Below, in pieces: positions 11,057-21,259 of a stretch of 64,000 bases of DNA. The notes beneath the pieces were generated by a model that was not told the origin of the DNA, made no database searches, and worked only from the letters and a program-made list of their open reading frames with translations. Source of the DNA: Linyphia triangularis (Eukaryota > Arthropoda > Arachnida > Araneae > Linyphiidae); the NCBI GenBank assembly GCA_963978545.1, contig OZ021732.1, forward strand, positions 50,201,214 to 50,265,213, given 5' to 3'. Positions within the stretch are counted from its first letter, which is position 1. The number at the start of each line of letters is the position of its first letter. The position numbers and the translations under genes were made by a program.

Positions 11057-12893
11057 CAGTGGGTAAAAAAAGTCTCCATACGGAAGCCAAAGTTACAAAT
11101 AAATTAGGATAATTTCTAATCTTTTGCTTCATATCTTCAGTAACTACTGAAATATGTTTAATTTGTTTCTTTAAAATAAGTTTATAATAAATGTCTGTTT
11201 TTACAAAACGCATCAAGTATTTAAATTGAAATATTTAAGAGATGTTGATAAGAGCCATGCAAAAAAAGTTTCCGTACGCAATATGAAAATTAATTCTGAC
11301 GTCTTCTACAAAAGACTTGCAGTAAATTTTCAAAACTGAAGTGTACGCAAGTGTCATGAACACATGATTGCAGCAATTGTTTAATTATAGCTTGTAGCTC
11401 GTCTTAAAATGGAGTTTCTAAATCTACTCGTGAGTTGATGATTCAGTTATGAAATGGATTATTTATGAAAAAAATTGGCGAAATCTTTAATGAATTGAAG
11501 TCTATACAATATATTAATGAAAGACACCGATATGCTTCAAATTTTTGAGGATAGAGATCGATCAGGAAAATTTTCAAAGCTAAAACGCTTGCATAAAAGA
11601 AATATCCTATAGTAAAGTTCAAGTTAATCTGTGAATAAGTGTACCTTATGTCGCACATGGCTCAAAAATTGATAAAAACAATTAAGTGACATCTCAAACG
11701 GGGAGAAATGTTATTAAAATAGCGGGTCTGAATGGACTTACAGCCCACAAGAAGTAGCAGAAAAAAAAGATCATCGATTTTGCAAAGTCCTTTTTAGTGA
11801 TGAATTAAAATTAAATATCCAAGGGTCATATAATCGTTGGTTGGTTGGTTGGTTGTATTCAGATAATCTGGCGCCGTCAGCAACACGAGGGCTATAATGC
11901 GCCGAAACATTTCGTCATTTAACAAACCAACATACATTTACAAACACCCATGCCTACACGGGACTCGAACCCGCAACCTCGCGGTCTAGAAGCCAGCACG
12001 CTAACCACTATACAGTTTGGTCGGCGGTCATATAATCGAGTTATGATCAGGAGAAAACGAAATCAACAAATGTAAACTTATAATTTATGTGGAACTGTCA
12101 AACACGGTGGAGGAGACGTTATGGTGTGGGGTTGTATGGAGCTGCTGGTATAGGCAATTTACGCTACGTCGAAGGAAATAAGCATAGGTACGTGTATCTT
12201 GAAATTCCAACGCAAAACATCTTAACCAGTGCACATAAATTGTCACTTGGGAATTGACGTCAATGTGTTTAGAAATTCTGAAGTCATGTGCGACTTGAGG
12301 TGCTCTTATTCGCGGATTATATTGAACCTTACTATAGGATATTTCTTTTATGCAAGCGTTTTAGCTTTGAAAATTTTCCCGATTGATCTCTATCTTCAAA
12401 AATTTGAAGCACATCGGTGTCTTTGAATAATATATTGTACTAGACTTCAATTCATTAAAGATTTCGCCAATTTTTTTCCCTAGATAATCCAACATTTCAT
12501 AACTGAATCACCAACTCAAGAATAGGTTTAGGAACTCCATTTAAAGACAATCAGCAACAAGCTCAAATTAAACAATTGCTGCTATCATGTCTTCTTAACA
12601 CTTGCGTACACTTCAGTTTTAAAAATGTAGTGCAAGTCTGTTGTGGAAAAAGCCAGAATTAATTTTCATAGGGCGTACGGAAACTTTTTTTGCATGGCAC
12701 TCAGCAACATCTCCTAAATATTTCAATTTAAATACTTGATGCGTTTTGTAAAAACAGACATTTATTATAAACTTATTTTAAAGAATCAAATTAAACATAT
12801 TTCAGTAGTTACTGAAGATATGAAGCAAAAGATTAGAAATTATTCTAATTTATTTGTAACTTTGACTTCCGTACGTATACTTTTTACCCACTG
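11057..12893. mobile_element. Tc1-like element B with long inverted arms and a SINE
   Basis: Copy of element A within the duplicated segment: CAGTGGGTAAAAAAAGTCTC after TA at 11055-11056, ending TTTTTACCCACTG before TA at 12894-12895. Without the SINE it is about 1.63 kb. The same broken transposase landmarks (FSDELKLN, GGGDVMVWGC) lie on the plus strand near 11785-12150, now split by the SINE. Confidence 0.8.
11837..12025 (-). mobile_element. tRNA-derived SINE, copy 4
   Basis: Full-length family member inserted in element B, flanked by the 13-bp target duplication GGTCATATAATCG (11824-11836 and 12026-12038). The tail is a (TTGG)n run on the plus strand; the same SINE in the direct-repeat copy has three more units. 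Confidence 0.92.
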
Positions 12894-13019
12894 TATACAT
12901 TTTTAGATAAGTATAAACATCCGCGCCTTACTTAATTTAACTTGGTTTTGAAAAGTTTTTATTTGACGAATTTTTATGTTTTGCCTCGTCTTGAATTTGA
13001 GATTTGCGGGATGAATAGG

Positions 13020-13195
13020 TTGGTTGTTTTCAGATTATCTGGCGCCGTCAGCAACACGAGGGCTATAATGCGCCGAAACATTCGTCATTAGACAAGCCAA
13101 CTTACATTTACAAACACCCATGCCAACACGGGACTCGAACCCGCAACCTCGCGGTCTAGAAGCTAGTACGCTAACCACTATACCGTTTGGTCGGC
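13020..13195 (-). mobile_element. tRNA-derived SINE, copy 5
   Basis: Full-length family member flanked by the 14-bp target duplication GCGGGATGAATAGG (13006-13019 and 13196-13209). It is absent from the equivalent point of the left duplication unit (about 10141), which gives a clean empty-site comparison. Confidence 0.92.
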
Positions 13196-13768
13196 GCGGG
13201 ATGAATAGGAACACAAGAAAAGTGGTGTTAAAAAGCAGTTTTTGGCAAGGTTATCTTCCACACAAGATTCAACGACTGATGAGTAATTATTCTTTTTAAG
13301 ACAATAATCAAGAGAGCAAGCTTAAATAAATGTCAGAAGAGCCTAGTTTCCGCTTGGCAGAAAACCGAGTTGTTCGAGTAGTTTGTCTCTACATGACTTC
13401 GTTATCTTTAAGATATATGAAAAAATGCAATCCATATCTATAAAGACTATATACACCCACAAGATTGTGGCTATATAAGCGTGTTTTACAAAAAGCACCC
13501 ACAGGAATGAAGAGATTTTCTGAAACAAATGAGGATGCTTTTTCCTTCCTCAATATATTTAAGGAATTTGTCGTCATACGACACACAAAGTAGATTACAA
13601 AATATTAATAGTTTTAAAAATTAGAATGAGTTGACGCACTTTCAAACACGATTTGTTTTTTCAATTATTTTGACAATAAATTTATTATCTGCCATACTAA
13701 ATTTTTGTATGCTAATTTTGTGTTCTTATTCACTACAATGCATTATTATTATATATTTTTTTCAACCT

Positions 13769-13944
13769 GGTTGGTTGTATTCAGATTATCTGGCGACGTC
13801 AGCAACACGAGGGCTATAATGCGCCGAAATATTCATTAGACAAGCCAACATACATTTACAAACACCCATGCCTAACACTGGACTCGAACCCGCAACCTCG
13901 TGGTCTAGAAGCTAGCACGCTAACCACTATACCGTTTGGTCGGC
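13769..13944 (-). mobile_element. tRNA-derived SINE, copy 6
   Basis: Family member flanked by an imperfect 13-bp duplication (TTTTTTCAACCTG on the left, TTTTTTCACCCTG at 13945-13957). Diagnostic variants are GGCGACGTC and GCCGAAATATTCATT. It is the right boundary of the tandem duplication. Confidence 0.88.
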
Positions 13945-14467
13945 TTTTTTCACCCTGTAAACGTTCACACAAATTGTAACGAGTGTTCAGATTCACCGCT
14001 TTCTGAAGTGTGAATCAGGACACGATAAATTTTTTTTTGAATAAATGCAAGTCATGGTTTTTTTCAACATTTTTGGGAGTTATACTCAAAGAAGGCAAGT
14101 TTCCATGTCAAAAATATGTTCGCTAACTGTCTTATTTCACCCGATTTTTAATTTGAAAGTTGAAAAGTGCTCAGATTCATCCCATTTTACGGTACCTTTT
14201 GTACGTTTTCGTAAACTATGCCACGAATATAAAGTGTGCAGAATAGAACGGGTATTTGGAATAAAATCTTTTAACTGGTTAATGTAAAATCTTTTGCAGA
14301 TTCTGATTCAGTCTCCAAACATATTGGTGTCTTTCACGCCTAAAATTATAGTAATGTTTGGCTAATTTGATCAACACACATTTTAAAATCTGTTTTACTT
14401 TGCATTAAAATTTATTCTATTTTTAAACGTGCCGATTTCTTACTTCAATTTATTACATTAAAGGTTA

Positions 14468-17400
14468 GTCATAGTCATAGTCATAGTGAATGGGGAGGTC
14501 AGTTGAGCCTAGGTGCTGATTCCACTAGGGAATATTGCACCAACCCCTTTATTTTACGACCCCCTGTCAAAGAAAACCAGATTCCTTAAGAAAGGTCAAA
14601 AGGCTTTTGACAGGTTCCTCGTGGATTGTATCAAGTTCTGTTCCAAGACCTAAGCTTGAGTGCCTAATGTGAAGAAGAGCTTCACATTCAAAAAGTATAT
14701 GGTGGGCTGTTTCCTCTACCATATTGCACTTCCTACATAAAGGTTCTTCTTTAAATATTCCCATTCTATGAAGGTGTTTTCTTAGGTGATAGTGGCCTGT
14801 AAGAAATCCAACTATCACTCTCACCTTATCCCTGCTAAGACGCAGGATCTGAGATGATAGTTTCATGGAAGGTTCTTGGATCATAAGCCTCGCATGTTTT
14901 TGATCGGTGGTTTGTTTCCACCTTTCTGTAGTTTCTTTAAGCATTTTTTCTCCTATCACCCTTTTTGCAGTAGTCTTGGAGATCCCACAAAAAGGTTCAG
15001 GACTTAAAGGTAGGTCTGCAGTTCCCAGTTTAGCAAGCTTATCTGCAGTTTCATTTCCTTCTACACCAATATGACCTGGCACCCATGTAAGAAGGATCCT
15101 GTTATGGGTCCCCAAGTCTTGTAGAAGGTTTCTGCATTCCCAAACAAGTTTAGAGCTTATTTGAAATGAGTTTATTGCCTTTAAAGCTGCTTGACTGTCG
15201 CTAAATATGTAGATCTTCCTATTTGAGTAGGATCTTCTAGAGCATTCATGTAGACAGTAAATGATGGCAAGCAGTTCCGCTTGAAATACTGTGGCATGTT
15301 TTCCTAGTCGGCGGGCAATCCTTACTTTAGGTCTAACTCCACAGATTCCAGCACCTGCCTTTTCGTTCCGTTTGGAGCCATCTGTGTACCACACAATGTC
15401 TCCATTCGTAAGCTTGTAGTTTTCCTCTTTCCATTTCTCTCTTGGGTCAATAAGTACTTCGAAGGGTCTATGAAAGAGGAATCTTGTCTCCATGATGTCA
15501 GAGGGCATCAAAAGTATAGGATCAAAGAATTTTTGGTTAATGCTAGTGTGGGACACTTGGCTGGCATAATTCATCCACAACCCAGCATTTTCCAGTCTGT
15601 AAGAGCTTCTTCTGGCAACACCACTGATGAAGATATCAAGTGGGACAACAGAAAGAATAGTTTCCATGGCTCTGGTGGGAGTAGAGGACATAGCACCTGT
15701 TATACTCAAACAGGCAGCTCTTTGAAGGCTGTCTAGTTTGGTCTTAACAGTCAATTGTTCCGTCTTTTTCCACCAGACCACTGCAGCATAAGTCATAGTA
15801 GGTCTAATAGCCATTGTATATAGCCAATAGGTCATCCTTGGCTTTAGACCCCATGATTTACCAAGAACTCTTCTACATCGTAGAAGTCCTACTTTTGCTT
15901 GGTTTATTTTGTTTTTCAAATGCTGATTCCAGGTTAATTTAGTGTCCAGTATAACTCCCAAATATTTAACCTCATTCAGCATATTTACTTTTTCTCCCAA
16001 CAGGGTAGGTGTATCTCTTTCATCAATGCAGGTTCTTCTTCGCGTAAATGGGACAAGAGTAGTCTTTTGAGGATTTACTCTCAAATTCTTCTCACAACAC
16101 CATCTTGCGATTCTGTTCAGGGTCCCTTGCATGATATTTGTCACTGTTTTTTCATCTATGCCTGATATGTATACGACGATGTCGTCTGCATATCCTTGAG
16201 CATAAATGCCGCTTTGATTGAGGTCTGCTAATAGGTCATCAACCACCAGGTTCCATAACAGAGGGGAGAGAACTCCTCCCTGAGGGCATCCCCTAGTGGG
16301 TCTAGCCTCAAGTGTTGCCCCAAACAACTCGGTTGTAATAATTCTGTCTGCAAGTAAGGAGTTAATCCAGTTGCAGATAAGTGGTTCAATAGCTCTGCCA
16401 GCAGCGGCAGCAGCGATTGAGTTAAAAGAAGTGTTATCAAAAGCACCCTCAATATCTAGGAAAGCTGCCAAAGCCATTTCCTTGAACTCCAGGGTCTTTT
16501 CAATCTTTACAACCAGGTGTTGCAAAGCCACCTCTGTAGATTTACCTGATTGATAAGCAAATTGGTTCTTGTGAAGAGGTCTGGTGCTCCTCAACACATC
16601 CCTGATGTGTCTATCAATTATCTTTTCCATGCACTTAAGTATGAAAGATGAAAGACTAATAGGACGAAAGTTCTTAGCCTGGTCATATTGGTTTTTCCCA
16701 GGTTTGGGCAGAAAGACTACTCTTGCCTTTCTCCATTGTCTAGGGATGTATTCAAGAGCCAGACTGGCTCTGAACATTTTGCACAGGATCTGTGAGATGA
16801 GTTCAGCCGATTTCTGAAGCATAATCGGCATTATCCCATCTGGTCCTGGAGTTTTATATGGTTCAAAAGAGTTGATAGCCCATAATACCTGTTTATCAGT
16901 AAAGAGTTTCTTGGCAACTATCCAATTTTCCCTCCTCACCTTTTTAGGAAATCCCAAGGGAGAGGGGTTCAATTCATTGGATACCAAGTTGGATTTGGGA
17001 AAATGTGTTTCGACCAGAGTCTCTATAACTTCTTGGCCAGTCTTGGTATAGCCACCGGAATCATTCTTAAGAGTCCCCACCAAAATTGGCGTATCTCTTT
17101 TAAGAATTTTATGGAGTCTAGCACCTTCAGCAGTACTTTCAACTGAATCACAGAACTTCCTCCATGAATTCCTTTTGGCCATTCGAACAGCTTTGTTGTA
17201 TTCTGCAAGTAGGCACTTATATTCTTCCCACTTACCAGATTTTTTTGCTTTCCTGAAAAGTTTTCTTACTGCCTTTCTCTGTCTCATGAGATCTTGGTTC
17301 CACCAAGAGTTTGGTTGTGTACCCTTTCTCATAAGCAGAGGACAGTTGTTAATGTATGACATGTGGATCGCCTGTTGCAGACCGTCTGCAAGCAGTTCCA

Positions 17401-18073
17401 GATCATAAGTGTCATAGATTTTCTGGGAAAAGTCCTCCAGGTAATTTTGGAGTTCATTATTGAATAAAGTCCAGTTCGTCCTTTTGGGATCCCTAAACGT
17501 TTTTTCCCAGCGATATTCGGATTTTAATAAAAAATGGATAAATTGATGGTCTGCCATTGAAGGCTTCTCATCAACATGCCATTTTTCAACATAACTACTT
17601 AATTCTGGACTGGCTAAGGTTATGTCAAGTACTTCCTTTCTTACACTGGTAATGAAGGTCGGTTTATTTCCTACATTTAAAATATCTAGGTTATTTTCAA
17701 GTATAAAGTCTAAGAGTAACTCACCTCTATCATTGATGTTTGAGCTGCCCCAGATTGTGTGGTGTGCATTCACATCACAACCAAGAAGTAATCCTGATTG
17801 TTGTTCTGCACACACAGTCAACAATCTCTTCAGTTCTGCACTCACAGGATCTTTTTCTTCATATGGCAGGTACCCAGAGCCTATCAAAATTTCTTTGGTT
17901 CTCCCGCCATCATGAAGTGTTATCTTAGCAACTGCCAAGTCCCTAGAACAGAGTTCATGAATCGGCAGTGCATCAATGTTGTTGTTGATAAGCAAGCAAG
18001 CTCTAGGAGAAGAGCTCGCAAGATCATAAATCAACTTACCTCCACTGTCCCTTAATCCCCTGATGCCTTTTTT
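14468..18073 (-). mobile_element. 5'-truncated LINE (I/LOA-type with RNase H)
   Basis: Non-LTR retrotransposon of about 3.6 kb on the minus strand. The 3' end is short TATGAC units (plus: gtcatagtcatagtcatag, 14468-14486) instead of poly(A). The 5' end is truncated inside the endonuclease domain near 18073. It lies exactly between the two 2.81 kb direct repeats. The open frame of more than 1160 codons suggests a recent insertion. Confidence 0.9.
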
Positions 18074-18076
18074 TGG
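14567..18076 (-). CDS. LINE polyprotein: endonuclease (partial), reverse transcriptase, RNase H
   Basis: Pol protein of a non-LTR retrotransposon, which nicks target DNA and reverse-transcribes its own RNA there. Counting from 18097 (upstream codons belong to flanking DNA; no native start remains), residues 40-190 are APE-type endonuclease, with GCDVNAHHTIWGS and the terminal ADHQ standing for the family's SDH; its N-terminus is lost. Reverse transcriptase spans about 400-700: KTPGPDG, FRPISLSS, AFLDIEGAFDN, RGCPQGGVLSPLLW and the catalytic YADD at 636-639. RNase H spans about 900-1030, with TDGS, E941, SDSQ and NETADKLAK. A CCHC-like CRKCNMVEETAHHILFEC motif is near the C-terminus. RNase H points to the I/LOA group more than to Jockey or R1; the exact clade needs a tree. 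The stop at 14567 is followed by a short 3' UTR. Confidence 0.9.
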   Translation of the reverse strand, partial: PKKGIRGLRDSGGKLIYDLASSSPRACLLINNNIDALPIHELCSRDLAVAKITLHDGGRTKEILIGSGYLPYEEKDPVSAELKRLLTVCAEQQSGLLLGCDVNAHHTIWGSSNINDRGELLLDFILENNLDILNVGNKPTFITSVRKEVLDITLASPELSSYVEKWHVDEKPSMADHQFIHFLLKSEYRWEKTFRDPKRTNWTLFNNELQNYLEDFSQKIYDTYDLELLADGLQQAIHMSYINNCPLLMRKGTQPNSWWNQDLMRQRKAVRKLFRKAKKSGKWEEYKCLLAEYNKAVRMAKRNSWRKFCDSVESTAEGARLHKILKRDTPILVGTLKNDSGGYTKTGQEVIETLVETHFPKSNLVSNELNPSPLGFPKKVRRENWIVAKKLFTDKQVLWAINSFEPYKTPGPDGIMPIMLQKSAELISQILCKMFRASLALEYIPRQWRKARVVFLPKPGKNQYDQAKNFRPISLSSFILKCMEKIIDRHIRDVLRSTRPLHKNQFAYQSGKSTEVALQHLVVKIEKTLEFKEMALAAFLDIEGAFDNTSFNSIAAAAAGRAIEPLICNWINSLLADRIITTELFGATLEARPTRGCPQGGVLSPLLWNLVVDDLLADLNQSGIYAQGYADDIVVYISGIDEKTVTNIMQGTLNRIARWCCEKNLRVNPQKTTLVPFTRRRTCIDERDTPTLLGEKVNMLNEVKYLGVILDTKLTWNQHLKNKINQAKVGLLRCRRVLGKSWGLKPRMTYWLYTMAIRPTMTYAAVVWWKKTEQLTVKTKLDSLQRAACLSITGAMSSTPTRAMETILSVVPLDIFISGVARRSSYRLENAGLWMNYASQVSHTSINQKFFDPILLMPSDIMETRFLFHRPFEVLIDPREKWKEENYKLTNGDIVWYTDGSKRNEKAGAGICGVRPKVRIARRLGKHATVFQAELLAIIYCLHECSRRSYSNRKIYIFSDSQAALKAINSFQISSKLVWECRNLLQDLGTHNRILLTWVPGHIGVEGNETADKLAKLGTADLPLSPEPFCGISKTTAKRVIGEKMLKETTERWKQTTDQKHARLMIQEPSMKLSSQILRLSRDKVRVIVGFLTGHYHLRKHLHRMGIFKEEPLCRKCNMVEETAHHILFECEALLHIRHSSLGLGTELDTIHEEPVKSLLTFLKESGFL

Positions 18077-19321
18077 CTCAAAAATTGATAAAAACAATTA
18101 AGTGACATCTCAAACGGGGAGAAATGTTATTAAAATAGCGGGTCTGAATGGACTTACAGCCCACAAGAAGTAGCAGAAAAAAAAGATCATCGATTTTGCA
18201 AAGTCCTTTTTAGTGATGAATTAAAATTAAATATCCAAGGGTCATATAATCGTTGGTTGGTTGGTTGGTTGGTTGGTTGGTTGTATTCAGATAATCTGGC
18301 GCCGTCAGCAACACGAGGGCTATAATGCGCCGAAACATTTCGTCATTTAACAAACCAACATACATTTACAAACACCCATGCCTACACGGGACTCGAACCC
18401 GCAACCTCGCGGTCTAGAAGCCAGCACGCTAACCACTATACAGTTTGGTCGGCGGTCATATAATCGAGTTATGATCAGGAGAAAACGAAATCAACAAATG
18501 TAAACTTATAATTTATGTGGAACTGTCAAACACGGTGGAGGAGACGTTATGGTGTGGGGTTGTATGGAGCTGCTGGTATAGGCAATTTACGCTACGTCGA
18601 AGGAAATAAGCATAGGTACGTGTATCTTGAAATTCCAACGCAAAACATCTTAACCAGTGCACATAAATTGTCACTTGGGAATTGACGTCAATGTGTTTAG
18701 AAATTCTGAAGTCATGTGCGACTTGAGGTGCTCTTATTCGCGGATTATATTGAACCTTACTATAGGATATTTCTTTTATGCAAGCGTTTTAGCTTTGAAA
18801 ATTTTCCCGATTGATCTCTATCTTCAAAAATTTGAAGCACATCGGTGTCTTTGAATAATATATTGTACTAGACTTCAATTCATTAAAGATTTCGCCAATT
18901 TTTTTCCCTAGATAATCCAACATTTCATAACTGAATCACCAACTCAAGAATAGGTTTAGGAACTCCATTTAAAGACAATCAGCAACAAGCTCAAATTAAA
19001 CAATTGCTGCTATCATGTCTTCTTAACACTTGCGTACACTTCAGTTTTAAAAATGTAGTGCAAGTCTGTTGTGGAAAAAGCCAGAATTAATTTTCATAGG
19101 GCGTACGGAAACTTTTTTTGCATGGCACTCAGCAACATCTCCTAAATATTTCAATTTAAATACTTGATGCGTTTTGTAAAAACAGACATTTATTATAAAC
19201 TTATTTTAAAGAATCAAATTAAACATATTTCAGTAGTTACTGAAGATATGAAGCAAAAGATTAGAAATTATTCTAATTTATTTGTAACTTTGACTTCCGT
19301 ACGTATACTTTTTACCCACTG
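18074..19321. mobile_element. Truncated Tc1-like element (copy of element B)
   Basis: Right two-thirds of element B duplicated with the direct repeat. It lacks the left inverted arm and ends TTTTTACCCACTG before TA at 19322-19323. It carries the same broken transposase segments and SINE, so it cannot move on its own. Confidence 0.85.
18253..18453 (-). mobile_element. tRNA-derived SINE, copy 7 (duplicate of copy 4)
   Basis: Identical to the SINE at 11837-12025 except for a longer (TTGG)n tail. It shares the GGTCATATAATCG flanks, so it was copied with the direct repeat and is not a new insertion. Confidence 0.9.
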
Positions 19322-19447
19322 TATACATTTTTAGATAAGTATAAACATCCGCGCCTTACTTAATTTAACTTGGTTTTGAAAAGTTTTTATTTGACGAATT
19401 TTTATGTTTTGCCTCGTCTTGAATTTGAGATTTGCGGGATGAATAGG

Positions 19448-19623
19448 TTGGTTGTTTTCAGATTATCTGGCGCCGTCAGCAACACGAGGGCTATAATGCG
19501 CCGAAACATTCGTCATTAGACAAGCCAACTTACATTTACAAACACCCATGCCAACACGGGACTCGAACCCGCAACCTCGCGGTCTAGAAGCTAGTACGCT
19601 AACCACTATACCGTTTGGTCGGC
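19448..19623 (-). mobile_element. tRNA-derived SINE, copy 8 (duplicate of copy 5)
   Basis: Duplicate of the SINE at 13020-13195 with the same GCGGGATGAATAGG flanks, carried along in the 2.81 kb direct repeat. Confidence 0.9.
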
Positions 19624-20196
19624 GCGGGATGAATAGGAACACAAGAAAAGTGGTGTTAAAAAGCAGTTTTTGGCAAGGTTATCTTCCACACAAGATTCAA
19701 CGACTGATGAGTAATTATTCTTTTTAAGACAATAATCAAGAGAGCAAGCTTAAATAAATGTCAGAAGAGCCTAGTTTCCGCTTGGCAGAAAACCGAGTTG
19801 TTCGAGTAGTTTGTCTCTACATGACTTCGTTATCTTTAAGATATATGAAAAAATGCAATCCATATCTATAAAGACTATATACACCCACAAGATTGTGGCT
19901 ATATAAGCGTGTTTTACAAAAAGCACCCACAGGAATGAAGAGATTTTCTGAAACAAATGAGGATGCTTTTTCCTTCCTCAATATATTTAAGGAATTTGTC
20001 GTCATACGACACACAAAGTAGATTACAAAATATTAATAGTTTTAAAAATTAGAATGAGTTGACGCACTTTCAAACACGATTTGTTTTTTCAATTATTTTG
20101 ACAATAAATTTATTATCTGCCATACTAAATTTTTGTATGCTAATTTTGTGTTCTTATTCACTACAATGCATTATTATTATATATTTTTTTCAACCT

Positions 20197-20372
20197 GGTT
20201 GGTTGTATTCAGATTATCTGGCGACGTCAGCAACACGAGGGCTATAATGCGCCGAAATATTCATTAGACAAGCCAACATACATTTACAAACACCCATGCC
20301 TAACACTGGACTCGAACCCGCAACCTCGTGGTCTAGAAGCTAGCACGCTAACCACTATACCGTTTGGTCGGC
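20197..20372 (-). mobile_element. tRNA-derived SINE, copy 9 (duplicate of copy 6)
   Basis: Duplicate of the SINE at 13769-13944 with the same variants and flanks, carried along in the 2.81 kb direct repeat. Confidence 0.9.
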
Positions 20373-20979
20373 TTTTTTCACCCTGTAAACGTTCACACAA
20401 ATTGTAACGAGTGTTCAGATTCACCGCTTTCTGAAGTGTGAATCAGGACACGATAAATTTTTTTTTGAATAAATGCAAGTCATGGTTTTTTTCAACATTT
20501 TTGGGAGTTATACTCAAAGAAGGCAAGTTTCCATGTCAAAAATATGTTCGCTAACTGTCTTATTTCACCCGATTTTTAATTTGAAAGTTGAAAAGTGCTC
20601 AGATTCATCCCATTTTACGGTACCTTTTGTACGTTTTCGTAAACTATGCCACGAATATAAAGTGTGCAGAATAGAACGGGTATTTGGAATAAAATCTTTT
20701 AACTGGTTAATGTAAAATCTTTTGCAGATTCTGATTCAGTCTCCAAACATATTGGTGTCTTTCACGCCTAAAATTATAGTAATGTTTGGCTAATTTGATC
20801 AACACACATTTTAAAATCTGTTTTACTTTGCATTAAAATTTATTCTATTTTTAAACGTGCCGATTTCTTACTTCAATTTATTACATTAAAGGTTACTAGA
20901 TATCCTTTGCAAGACATTGGTAGTGTTTATTTAACTATTCAATCTAATCACATTTTCACTCCTCGTAACGCTTAAAACG

Positions 20980-20985
20980 TTTATT
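20980..20985 (-). terminator. Poly(A) signal of the secreted-peptide gene
   Basis: AATAAA on the minus strand (TTTATT on plus), about 275 bases after the stop at 21260. It gives the gene a plausible short 3' UTR that ends just before the direct-repeat boundary at 20895. Confidence 0.4.
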
Positions 20986-21259
20986 TCATAAATCCTACAA
21001 TTTTAAGAGCACAAATATATTTTATGTATCACATGAAAATGCACACTGAAACAAAAAGGATTTAAAAACATTAAAAATAGTATGCAATCAATCCAAGCGA
21101 TCGCATAGAATAATTAAACATAACAATTGGTAATTCGGTCTCTAAAATAGTAAATGTCAACTTTAGGAGGGGCGTTTAAATGAATTCCTCGAATTATGAC
21201 AATCACACATTTTGAGTAGCAACAGTCTTGAAAAAACTGCTTCGCCAAGGAACATTGAA

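Larger units (their letters stand above)
10892..13768. repeat. Tandem duplication, right unit
   Basis: Second copy of the 8230-10714 segment, lengthened by SINE insertions at 11837-12025 and 13020-13195. The SINE target duplications are intact, so those insertions came after the duplication. Scattered substitutions separate the two units, so this duplication is older than the 2.81 kb direct repeat that starts inside it. Confidence 0.85.
7945..14192. mobile_element. Split MITE with CCGTAAAATGGG ends
   Basis: CCGTAAAATGGGGTGAATC at 7945-7963 and its near-complement at 14174-14192 are both flanked by TA and face each other. The inner sequence adjoining them (7964-8039 and 13945-14169) would make a small element of roughly 330 bp. 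Everything between has been inserted or amplified: SINEs, two Tc1-like elements and a tandem duplication. The right end recurs at 20598-20620 in the direct-repeat copy. The classification is uncertain and the arms are short. Confidence 0.4.
11658..14467. repeat. 2.81 kb direct repeat, left copy
   Basis: 2810 bp that recurs at 18074-20895 (2822 bp). By eye the only difference is 12 extra bases in the (TTGG)n tract at the SINE tail (11837 on, versus 18253 on). The copies begin inside Tc1-like element B (tggctcaaaaattg) and end at aaaggtta. The full LINE lies exactly between them. See the findings for interpretation. Confidence 0.92.
18074..20895. repeat. 2.81 kb direct repeat, right copy
   Basis: Copy of 11658-14467 with offset +6416, then +6428 after the longer (TTGG)n tract. 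It starts abruptly in the middle of a Tc1-like element and ends at aaaggtta, followed by unique DNA (ctagatatcc). It includes a truncated Tc1-like element (18074-19321), three SINE copies and the right end of the split MITE (20598-20620). Confidence 0.92.

Noticed and set aside
12229..12426. 65-codon frame repeated at 18657-18854 and related 71-codon minus frames (8779-8994, 11443-11658)
   Set aside because: They lie in the inverted arms of Tc1-like elements and exist on both strands because of the mirror symmetry; no protein-like conservation.
13343..13586. Repeated minus-strand frames of 61-80 codons (also at 10287-10529 and 19771-20014)
   Set aside because: Multiple copies come from DNA duplication, two overlapping frames are equally open, and there is no recognisable domain.
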